From contig CAJUPT010000011.1 in NCBI GenBank assembly GCA_910588405.1, forward strand, positions 1 to 63,779: 63,779 nucleotides of DNA, given 5' to 3'. A program made the position numbers and the translations under genes. Below are positions 17,537 through 24,589 of this stretch, in pieces. Position 1 is the first letter of the stretch. Each line of letters begins with the position of its first letter. Below the pieces are notes generated by a model. It saw only the letters and a list, made by a program, of their open reading frames with translations. It ran no database searches and was not told the DNA's origin. The DNA is from an uncultured Lachnospiraceae bacterium. GTDB lineage: Bacteria > Bacillota > Clostridia > Lachnospirales > Lachnospiraceae.

Positions 17537-18442
17537 ATGAAAGATTATAAACAAATTGGGGATAAAATTGTGGATAACCTGGAAAAAAATTTTAAAATTG
17601 TGGATAAGTCCTTTTTAATCGAGGCATTTCAAAAGGAAAATTTTCAAATCAGCGATGAAAAAGCAGAATTATTGTTTCGATTTTATGAATTGTTAATCCG
17701 GAAAAATGAAGTGATGAATTTGACTGCGATTACGGAATTTACGCAGGTTGTTTATAAGCATTTTCTGGATAGTGTTTATGGCGGGAGACTGATCGAGGAT
17801 GGGAAGATATGCTGTGAACATTCGATCAATCATTTTCCGGATGTTTCTGTGATTGACGTAGGGACTGGCGCTGGCTTTCCGGGTATCCCGTTGAAAATCT
17901 GTTATCCCGAGCTAAAGATTACCTTGATGGATTCTTTGAATAAGAGAGTGGGTTTTTTAAACGAGGTAATCGGAGAACTGGGCTTGTCGGATATTCAGGC
18001 AGTTCACAGCCGGGCGGAGGATTTGGGAAGGAATCCGGAATATCGGGAACAATTTGATTTTGCAGTCTCCCGGGCTGTGGCGGATTTGTCCGTGCTTTCC
18101 GAATACTGCCTGCCTTTTGTGAAAACAGGAGGAGCTTTTATTTCTTATAAGGGAGGCGATGTGGAGGAGGAGCTGAATCACAGCAAAAAAGCCATTGAAT
18201 TGCTGGGCGGTCATGTAGCTGATGTGATAAGCTTTTCATATCAAATAGGAAAAGCTTCATATCAAATAGGGAAGTCCTCGAAACTTTCCTGTGACACAAA
18301 ATCGCTTTGCGAGGATTCACATGCAGGCGCGGAAGAAGTCTGTCAGCGTTCTTTCATTATCATTAAGAAGGTAAAAGCAACCGCAAAAAAATATCCCCGG
18401 AAAGCAGGAACTCCGGGGAAGATGCCGTTGGGCAGGCAATAA
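17537..18442 (+). CDS. rsmG: 16S rRNA m7G527 methyltransferase RsmG (GidB), with in-frame insertion
   Basis: 301 residues, against about 240 for most RsmG. The SAM-binding motif SVIDVGTGAGFPGIPLKICY and the FDFAVSRAVADLSVLSEYCLP segment are intact, and the tail KKYPRKAGTPGKMPL is normal. About 35 residues (coding 18235-18339) are inserted between DVISF and the C-terminal strand RSFIIIKK. They begin with two copies of the heptapeptide SYQIGKA/S and match, at DNA level, the first part of the dispersed repeat found at 19696 and 37883. A smaller excess (GKICCEHSINHF) precedes the SAM motif. The 5' coding region holds two perfect DnaA boxes. The methyltransferase should be functional if the surface loop tolerates the insert; RsmG loss can give low-level streptomycin resistance in other bacteria. 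Confidence 0.95.
   Translation: MKDYKQIGDKIVDNLEKNFKIVDKSFLIEAFQKENFQISDEKAELLFRFYELLIRKNEVMNLTAITEFTQVVYKHFLDSVYGGRLIEDGKICCEHSINHFPDVSVIDVGTGAGFPGIPLKICYPELKITLMDSLNKRVGFLNEVIGELGLSDIQAVHSRAEDLGRNPEYREQFDFAVSRAVADLSVLSEYCLPFVKTGGAFISYKGGDVEEELNHSKKAIELLGGHVADVISFSYQIGKASYQIGKSSKLSCDTKSLCEDSHAGAEEVCQRSFIIIKKVKATAKKYPRKAGTPGKMPLGRQ
17569..17607. promoter_or_regulatory. Pair of perfect DnaA boxes inside the start of rsmG
   Basis: TGTGGATAA occurs at 17569-17577 and 17599-17607, same orientation, start points 30 bases apart (close to three helical turns). They encode the repeated IVD(N/K) in KIVDNLEKNFKIVDKSF. They lie about 7 kb from oriC. Confidence 0.6.
18235..18339 (+). repeat. Repeat-family A segment inserted in frame in rsmG
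   Basis: A 15-base sequence (TTCATATCAAATAGG) occurs at 18235 and 18256, a 21-base period. The following stretch, GGGAAGTCCTCG through ACAAAATCGCTTTGCGAGGAT and TTCACATGCA, parallels the left half of the repeats at 19698 and 37883 (AGGAAAGTCCTCC, AAAACGCTCCGCGAGGAT, GCACACGCA). It has diverged but preserves an open frame through rsmG. Confidence 0.7.
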
Positions 18443-18537
18443 CTCTTATATCAGTCTTACAGATATCGCCGTGATTGTGTGTCAGTAACGTATCTGATCG
18501 GGTTCATAATTGAGCCTGAAACAGCGTGGTATGGAAA

Positions 18538-19491
18538 TCACTGTATATATGCTTCTATAGCCGCCGCAGTTTTTTCAGGTTCTTCCATATGAGGATAGTG
18601 AACCGTGTTGGCAATCAGTTTTGATGTTATGGCAGGATTTAACTCTTTATAATCTGCGATGGTCTGTTCGATTCTTGTCTCTCCTGTCCCTCCAAGAATG
18701 AATATGGGGCAGGAAAGTTTTTGAAGGGCGGTGACGACAGGAATCTGTACATAACCGGCCTTCAGACTGCCATATAAATATTTGACTCTATAGTTTCCAA
18801 GATGAGAGGCTTCATGGAATGCCTGAATATCAACATCCTGAACATGTGCGGGTTGGTAAAACTGGCTGAGTTTCAGTTTTCTTCCGATCACAAACCGGGA
18901 ATGTATGAAATTATAAAACAAGGTTCCAAGGATCGGAAGCTGTAGGAAACCTTTCTGAAATTTTTCCTGTTTTTCCGGAATATGATATGTTTCAGCCAGT
19001 TCTTCCGGGTTGATCAGAAGGATTTTTTTAAATAATTCTTTTTGGTACAAAGAAGACATAAGAACGAGAGAGGATGCATTGCCATTGGAAACGACAGAGC
19101 AGGACTCTCCGATGATATTTCTGATAAAGTCAGTGATTAACTGTACATATAGAAAATTGGTGTAGGTAAAATTCGGTTTTTCTGAACGGCCGCAGCCCAG
19201 TAAGTCAATGGTATAAACGGTATGATTTTTGCTTAATTTTTTTCTGATCTTTTTCCATTCAAAGTCACAGGACATCGGGTTCAATTCATGGATTAGTAAA
19301 AGCGGACTGCCGGTTCCTTCTTTTGTATAATATATTTTACCCAGTTTCCAGTCATAATAGAAATCATGGTCAGTGGAAAGCGCATTTTTAGAAACGGCAG
19401 ATGCAAAGATATATTGATTGACTCCAGCCATGGCAGCGACAGTAAGACCGGAGAATAGAACAAGGTTTTTGACTGAATTTTTATTTTTCAT
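18538..19491 (-). CDS. Alpha/beta-hydrolase-fold protein, probably membrane-anchored, nucleophile missing
   Basis: 317 residues. An N-terminal hydrophobic segment (about residues 8-30) looks like a signal anchor. The hydrolase fold follows: GTGSPLLLIHEL with the HxLN oxyanion strand (residues 60-72), YTIDLLGCGRSEKP (93-106), and the putative C-terminal histidine in NTVHYPHMEEPE. At the nucleophile elbow, where GxSxG is expected, the sequence is VVSNGNASS, with glycine (G137) where the serine should be. It may therefore be a non-catalytic member or use another residue. It lies on the reverse strand between rsmG and parA. Substrate unknown. Confidence 0.8.
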   Translation of the reverse strand: MKNKNSVKNLVLFSGLTVAAMAGVNQYIFASAVSKNALSTDHDFYYDWKLGKIYYTKEGTGSPLLLIHELNPMSCDFEWKKIRKKLSKNHTVYTIDLLGCGRSEKPNFTYTNFLYVQLITDFIRNIIGESCSVVSNGNASSLVLMSSLYQKELFKKILLINPEELAETYHIPEKQEKFQKGFLQLPILGTLFYNFIHSRFVIGRKLKLSQFYQPAHVQDVDIQAFHEASHLGNYRVKYLYGSLKAGYVQIPVVTALQKLSCPIFILGGTGETRIEQTIADYKELNPAITSKLIANTVHYPHMEEPEKTAAAIEAYIQ

Positions 19492-19674
19492 AAAGACCTC
19501 CGTTTTCAGTTAGTTTGACGTATTGACTAATCTTATTTTATGCCATTATCAAAACGGCGTCAATAGGATGGTGAAAAATAAGAGTCAGCAATTTGAACGG
19601 CCAAAACGATATATGGCAAAAATGATGTTAATTAAAATGAGTAATAACGAAAGATAACTATTTGGGATAGAAAA

Positions 19675-19690
19675 TGTTTCACGTGAAACA
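19675..19690. promoter_or_regulatory. parS site 1
   Basis: TGTTTCACGTGAAACA, a perfect 16-base palindrome identical to the universal ParB-binding consensus. It lies about 500 bases upstream of parA. Confidence 0.97.
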
Positions 19691-19695
19691 TTTTC

Positions 19696-19912
19696 TATAT
19701 CATAGGAAAGTTCGACGAACTTCCCTATGATATAAAAACGCTCCGCGAGGATGCACAGGGTCTGCCCCAGCGAAGCGAGGGTACGCAAACGCAGAGGAAA
19801 TTGTCGCTTGAAAGCGACGCGTTCACAGTGTGCGCTATTGCACTAAGCTCGAAAAAACCTCGCTAAGTGCAATATGTGTGCGGCGCAGAATCCTGCGAAG
19901 CAGGATTCTTAT
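19696..19912. repeat. Repeat-family A, long copy, between the two parS sites
   Basis: About 217 bases built from hairpin modules: TATCATAGGAAAGTTC/GAACTTCCCTATGATA (19698-19732); GCTCCGCGAGGATGCACA and an interior with AGCGAAGCGAGG; TCGCTTGAAAGCGA (19804-19817); ATTGCACTaAGC paired with GCTaAGTGCAAT (about 19838-19873); GAATCCTGCgaaGCAGGATTC (19888-19908). The first, third and last modules recur at 37883-38014. The minus strand keeps a short open frame whose LAERFYIIGK-like peptide also appears in the second copy, probably a by-product of the repeat. Confidence 0.8.
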
Positions 19913-20002
19913 TTATCTATGAGATTTTCAGCATTGTGCGTTGGTGACAAGTTCCAGTCGAATTAGAAATATTCTCTTATTTTCTTAAAATTTATTTAAA
20001 AA

Positions 20003-20018
20003 TGTTTCACGTGAAACA
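20003..20018. promoter_or_regulatory. parS site 2
   Basis: A second perfect TGTTTCACGTGAAACA, 328 bases from the first and 165 bases before the parA start. ParB loading here would coat the parAB promoter region. Confidence 0.97.
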
Positions 20019-20182
20019 TTTTTATGATATGATTGATATGCGAATATAAATGAACAGTTAAAATACATATAAGAAGAAGCAGTGGTACAAAATGTAAGTT
20101 TAATATAGAGTATGCTATTAAAAATTTACAAAATAAGACATTGAGAAAGAATGAAATGATATTAGAGTAATAGGAGGAACAA

Positions 20183-20959
20183 ATGGGAAGGACGATTGCA
20201 ATCGCAAATCAGAAAGGCGGTGTGGGGAAAACAACCACGGCAATTAATCTGTCTGCAAGTCTTGCGTTTATGGATAAAAAAGTGCTGGCTATTGATATGG
20301 ACCCCCAGGGGAATACCACCAGCGGATTAGGCGTTGATAAAAATAACCTTACATGTACAGTATATGATTTATTGATTGATCATGCCGATATTGGGAGCTG
20401 TATCATAAATAATGTTTGTGAGAATCTTGATATTCTTCCATCGAATGTGCAGTTGTCCGGAGCTGAGATTGAATTGATCGGGATTGAACGAAAAGAGTTT
20501 ATGCTAAAAAGGCAGATTGATTTGATTAAGGAAAAGTATGATTTTATTATTATAGATTGTCCGCCGTCTCTGAGTATGCTTACAATCAACTCAATGACGA
20601 CAGCCGACACGATTTTGGTTCCGATTCAGTGTGAGTATTATGCGTTGGAAGGATTGAGTCAGTTGATTTATACAATCAATTTGGTGAAAAAACGGCTGAA
20701 TCCGGATTTGGAGATGGAGGGTGTGGTTTTCACGATGTATGATGCACGGACAAACCTGTCTTTGCAGGTTGTGGAAAATGTGAAAAATAATCTCCATCAA
20801 AATATTTATAAAACGATTATTCCAAGAAATGTCCGTCTGGCGGAGGCACCCAGCCATGGACTTCCGATTCAGATGTATGACGCAAAGTCAGCCGGGGCGG
20901 AGGCTTATCAGCTGCTGGCAAAAGAAGTAATTGAAAGAGGGACGGAGGATTGGGAATAG
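20183..20959 (+). CDS. parA: Chromosome partitioning ATPase ParA (Soj)
   Basis: 258 residues. Deviant Walker A KGGVGKTTTAINLSASLA near residue 10, switch I region DMDPQGNTTSGLG near 39, and Walker B FIIIDCPPSLSMLT near residue 118. ParA dimers bind DNA non-specifically with ATP and are released by ParB, moving the origin; Soj also affects DnaA. AGGAGG lies six bases before ATG 20183. parB follows 54 bases downstream; the two parS sites are just upstream. Confidence 0.97.
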   Translation: MGRTIAIANQKGGVGKTTTAINLSASLAFMDKKVLAIDMDPQGNTTSGLGVDKNNLTCTVYDLLIDHADIGSCIINNVCENLDILPSNVQLSGAEIELIGIERKEFMLKRQIDLIKEKYDFIIIDCPPSLSMLTINSMTTADTILVPIQCEYYALEGLSQLIYTINLVKKRLNPDLEMEGVVFTMYDARTNLSLQVVENVKNNLHQNIYKTIIPRNVRLAEAPSHGLPIQMYDAKSAGAEAYQLLAKEVIERGTEDWE

Positions 20960-21013
20960 CACTTTTATAAGAAACACCCATAGGGAGAGTTTGTATTTTA
21001 GAGAGAGGAAACT

Positions 21014-21901
21014 ATGGTAAAAGGAAAAAAAGGATTGGGAAAAGGAATTGAATCTTTAATAGAGGATTATGGAGTGCCTCAGGAAATTGAAAAAGCGGAA
21101 CAGCCGGATATTTACTTGAAAATATCCCAGGTTGAGCCAAACAGAAAGCAGCCACGGAAAAATTTTGATGAGAACGCCATGGAAGAGCTGACGGAATCCG
21201 TAAAGCAATATGGGATTATCCAGCCCTTGATTGTGAGAAAAAAAGAAAATTATTATGAGATTATCGCAGGAGAACGCAGATGGCGGGCTGCAAAAATGGC
21301 GGGGCTGAAAGAGGTTCCTGTGGTGATCAGAAATTATACGGATGAAGAGATTATGGAAATATCTCTGATCGAAAATATTCAGAGAGAAAATCTGAATCCT
21401 ATCGAAGAAGCTATGGCTTATCAGCTTTTAATCAAGGAATTTCATTTAAAGCAGGAGGATATAGCAGCCAGGGTATCGAAGAGCAGAACCTTTATCACGA
21501 ATGCCATGCGTCTGTTGAAGCTGGATGACCGGGTACAGAATATGCTTTCGGAATCGTTGATTACCAGCGGCCATGCCCGGGCATTGCTTGGGATTGAGGA
21601 TGGGGATCTTCAATATGAGACAGCTATGAAGGTATATGACGAGGGGCTCAGTGTCCGGGAAGTAGAGCGGTTGGTCAAGAAAATCAATACGCCCCCTAAA
21701 GAAGAAAAGGAAGAGCAGCCAGCTTCCCAGAAAGAACAGTATCAGCTGATTTATGAAAATGCGGAAAATAAGTTAAAAACAATTATGGGCACGAAGGTAA
21801 ATATCAGAAATAAAAGCAATCATAAAGGAAAAATAGAAATAGAATATTATTCCCTGGATGAATTGGAACGGCTGATGGAATTATTTGACCATATCAAATA
21901 G
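21014..21901 (+). CDS. parB: ParB/Spo0J centromere-binding protein
   Basis: 295 residues. The N-terminal CTPase/ParB domain shows the conserved GERRWRAAKMAGL and ENIQRENLNPIEEA motifs (about residues 80-135); the central HTH (QEDIAARVSKSRTFITNAMRLLKL) reads parS; a short lysine- and glutamate-rich linker leads to the dimerisation tail. It loads at the parS sites at 19675 and 20003 and recruits SMC condensin. It forms one operon with parA and probably with the DUF4446 gene. Confidence 0.97.
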   Translation: MVKGKKGLGKGIESLIEDYGVPQEIEKAEQPDIYLKISQVEPNRKQPRKNFDENAMEELTESVKQYGIIQPLIVRKKENYYEIIAGERRWRAAKMAGLKEVPVVIRNYTDEEIMEISLIENIQRENLNPIEEAMAYQLLIKEFHLKQEDIAARVSKSRTFITNAMRLLKLDDRVQNMLSESLITSGHARALLGIEDGDLQYETAMKVYDEGLSVREVERLVKKINTPPKEEKEEQPASQKEQYQLIYENAENKLKTIMGTKVNIRNKSNHKGKIEIEYYSLDELERLMELFDHIK

Positions 21902-21964
21902 GGGATATTAACTGCATATAAACATAAATACATAAGTAAAACAAAAAAGGAAGGTACAAAAAAT

Positions 21965-22462
21965 ATGGAAAACAGTATACTGAACGATTTACTTTTTGAT
22001 CCGGCATACCTGATTATCGGTCTGGGTGTCCTGTCACTTATTCTGCTGATTGCCGTGATTGTCTGTATTGGGAGGACGAAAAATCTGTATAAAAAGTATG
22101 ACGCATTTATGAGAGGAAAAAATGCGGAATCCTTAGAGGACAGAATTTTGGAGCAGATTGAAGATATTAAAAATCTGGATCTGGAGGATCATAGCAATAA
22201 AGATGCGATCAAAGCTATTAACAAGACGCTGCAGAGAACCTGCCAGAAGATGGGGCTTGTCAGATATGACGCTTTTAAAGGAATGGGCGGACAGTCCAGC
22301 TTCGCCCTTGCCATTCTGGATCAGCAGGATAACGGCGTTTTAATTAATGCGATGCACAGCAGAGAAGGCTGCTATCTGTACGCAAAGGAAATCGTCGGTG
22401 GAACATCTGAAATTACACTGAGCAAGGAGGAAGAAGAGGCATTAAAGAAAGCGCTGTCATAA
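21965..22462 (+). CDS. DUF4446 membrane protein
   Basis: 165 residues. One N-terminal membrane segment (about 14-36, YLIIGLGVLSLILLIAVIVC), a charged coiled region (LEDRILEQIEDIKNLDLEDH), and the conserved C-terminal domain with GLVRYDAFKGMGGQSSFALA and SREGCYLYAKEI. This family is found next to parB in many Clostridia and is of unknown function. AGGAAGG precedes the start. A terminator closes the parAB operon after it. Confidence 0.9.
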   Translation: MENSILNDLLFDPAYLIIGLGVLSLILLIAVIVCIGRTKNLYKKYDAFMRGKNAESLEDRILEQIEDIKNLDLEDHSNKDAIKAINKTLQRTCQKMGLVRYDAFKGMGGQSSFALAILDQQDNGVLINAMHSREGCYLYAKEIVGGTSEITLSKEEEEALKKALS

Positions 22463-22497
22463 AGTAGCTTAAAAATAAACAAATAAAATATAAAGAC

Positions 22498-22526
22498 GGG
22501 AGTGAAAAAAATCACTCCTGTTTTTT
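22498..22526 (+). terminator. Terminator of the parA-parB-DUF4446 operon
   Basis: GGGAGTGA (22498-22505) pairs with TCACTCCT (22512-22519) around AAAAAA and is followed by GTTTTTT. Confidence 0.85.
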
Positions 22527-22555
22527 ATGCTATACCGTAAATAGTCTTTTGCATT

Positions 22556-22625
22556 TCTCTTCGATAAAAATGTTTTGCAGGAATGCACAGGATCTTCTCC
22601 AGAGAATAGGTAGGATTCTTTTGTT
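22556..22625. repeat. Possible degenerate copy of repeat family A
   Basis: GAATGCACAGGATCTTCTCC, followed by AGAGAATAGG and ending AGGATTCTT, parallels GGATGCACAGGGTCTGCCCC and the distal AGGATTCTT of the 19696 copy. The hairpin arms are no longer recognisable. The 22463-22762 interval otherwise holds only the operon terminator and the leader of the next gene. Confidence 0.4.
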
Positions 22626-22762
22626 TTAATTTACTTTGGTGATAATTAAGATTTTATATCCGTTTATTTGTAAGAATTATTTAATGAAATTGTAGGAGAA
22701 ATGTGATAAAATAAGCACAGTGCAGTTAATATATCAGTTCTTGAAGGAGCAGGAAAACGGAT

Positions 22763-23464
22763 ATGCAAAATACGGTTTTGATTGTGGACGATGAAAAAGA
22801 AATCGCCGACCTTGTGGAAATCTATCTGGTCAGCGACGGATTTCGGGTTTTGAAAGCGGAGGATGCGAAAGCAGGCCTTTCTTGTATAGAAAATGATGTG
22901 GTGGATCTGGCTATTTTAGATATTATGCTGCCGGAGATGGATGGTCTGGAGATGTGCAAGGAGATCAGGAAGACAAAAAATATTCCGATTATATTTTTAA
23001 GCGCCCGCTCCACGGATCTGGATAAAATCATGGGCCTTGGCATGGGGGCGGACGATTATGTGACAAAGCCCTTCAGCCCGTTAGAGCTGGGAGCCAGGGT
23101 AAAGTCGCAGCTGCGCCGGTACCATGAACTGAATCCTGGCGGGCAGAAATTTAAAGACCACAGCGGATGCATCAGCATCCATGGCATTAACATTGACAAG
23201 GAAAACCATATGGTTGTGGTGGAGGATAAGGAGGTCAAGCTGACGCCGATTGAGTTTGACATTCTCTATCTTCTGGCCTCTAATCCGGGCAAGGTATTCA
23301 GCACTGACGAGATTTTTGAAAAAGTGTGGAATGAAAAGGTATATGAAGCCAATAATACGGTTATGGTACATATCAGAAGGCTGCGGAGCAAGCTGAAGGA
23401 AGACCAGCGGAAGGATAAGATTATATCCACTGTCTGGGGGGTAGGGTACAAAATTGAAAAGTAA
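22763..23464 (+). CDS. OmpR/VanR-type response regulator
   Basis: 233 residues. Receiver domain: acidic pair DDE near residue 9, phospho-acceptor aspartate in AILDIMLPEMDGLEM (about residue 52), conserved lysine in DDYVTKPFSPLEL. The C-terminal winged helix carries KLTPIEFDILYLLASNPGKV and NTVMVHIRRLRSKL, then VWGVGYKIE. Its stop overlaps the start of the next gene, a histidine kinase, so the pair is translationally coupled. The operon continues into an exported protein and an ABC-2 transporter, the probable targets of regulation. Confidence 0.95.
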   Translation: MQNTVLIVDDEKEIADLVEIYLVSDGFRVLKAEDAKAGLSCIENDVVDLAILDIMLPEMDGLEMCKEIRKTKNIPIIFLSARSTDLDKIMGLGMGADDYVTKPFSPLELGARVKSQLRRYHELNPGGQKFKDHSGCISIHGINIDKENHMVVVEDKEVKLTPIEFDILYLLASNPGKVFSTDEIFEKVWNEKVYEANNTVMVHIRRLRSKLKEDQRKDKIISTVWGVGYKIEK

Positions 23465-24572
23465 TTTTCAGGACAGGTTTAAGAAGCAGGTTTTGAAAAA
23501 TATCTTTGTCAGCGGTGTAATTACGGGTGTGGCGGAATTTTTTCTCGTTATGAATTTTTCCATCATCGGCAGAATTCTGGAGATCCGTAATTATTATAAC
23601 AATACCAGGCTGCAAAGCAGATATGCCAGCCTGATTGCCGCCATGGTTCTGGTGTTCATTGGGATTGTTATCTTTTCAATCAGCTTTTTCGTTTTGGAAA
23701 ACTGGAAGATTAATTTTATTTCTGACGTTTATCACGGAATCCGCAGGCTGGCAGATGGGGATCTGGATGCCCATGTGGAGATTGTCGGGGACGATGAATT
23801 TTCTGAGATTGCCCTGGAAGTCAATCATCTCGGGGAAAAAATCAAGGATCTGATCGAAAAAGAGAGAAAATCGGAGAAGACGAAGCATGAGCTGATTACG
23901 AATATTGCCCATGATTTGAGAACCCCTCTTACCTCCATCATCGGATATGTAGAGCTGCTTCACACCAATGATACGCTGACGGATGAACAGCGGAAGCAGT
24001 ATACGACCATTGTGCTGACAAAGGCGAAGCGGCTGGAAAGCCTGATTGAAGATTTATTTGGCCTGACGAAGCTTAATTACGGAAAAATTACGATGAATAT
24101 AGAACAGATTGATATTGTAAAGCTGTTGGGGCAGCTGTTAGAAGAGGCTTATCCCAGCTTTATGGAAAATAATCTGGAATACGAAATACAGACCAATGAG
24201 AAAAAAATCGTGATTAACGGAGACGGGAACCTTCTGGCCAGGCTGTTTGACAATATTATTTCCAATGCAGTCAAATATGGGAAAGATGGAAAAAAGGTTC
24301 AGGTTATCATAGTCGGGGAAGAAAATTTTGTGACTGTCCGTATTATTAATTTTGGAAAAATTATTCCGGAAGAGGAGATTCCCTTGATTTTTGATAAATT
24401 TTACCGGGTGGAGCAGTCAAGATCCGAGGAGACGGGCGGAACCGGGCTGGGCCTGGCCATTGCAAAAGATATCACGGAGCTGCACGGCGGAACAATTTAT
24501 GCGGAAAGCTCTTTAAAAGGAACAGAATTTATTGTAAAATTAATCCGTGATTTTGATAAGGAACAGGAGTAA
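23454..24572 (+). CDS. Sensor histidine kinase, VanS-like
   Basis: 372 residues, start TTG 23454 overlapping the regulator by 11 bases. Two membrane segments (about 17-38 and 60-82) flank a very short external loop, followed by a HAMP-like region (RRLADGDLDAHVEI). The H box is NIAHDLRTPLTSIIGY; the N box is FDNIISNAVKYG; the G box is ETGGTGLGLAIAKDITELHGG. The tiny external loop suggests sensing within the membrane or through a partner, which could be the adjacent exported protein. Confidence 0.94.
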   Translation: MKSNFQDRFKKQVLKNIFVSGVITGVAEFFLVMNFSIIGRILEIRNYYNNTRLQSRYASLIAAMVLVFIGIVIFSISFFVLENWKINFISDVYHGIRRLADGDLDAHVEIVGDDEFSEIALEVNHLGEKIKDLIEKERKSEKTKHELITNIAHDLRTPLTSIIGYVELLHTNDTLTDEQRKQYTTIVLTKAKRLESLIEDLFGLTKLNYGKITMNIEQIDIVKLLGQLLEEAYPSFMENNLEYEIQTNEKKIVINGDGNLLARLFDNIISNAVKYGKDGKKVQVIIVGEENFVTVRIINFGKIIPEEEIPLIFDKFYRVEQSRSEETGGTGLGLAIAKDITELHGGTIYAESSLKGTEFIVKLIRDFDKEQE

Positions 24573-24589
24573 ACTGAGAGGTTATTTCT

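Noticed and set aside
19585..19788. 67-codon minus-strand frame overlapping parS1 and the repeat
   Set aside because: Its peptide LAERFYIIGK recurs in the other repeat copy and arises from the repeat DNA itself; no ribosome-binding site.
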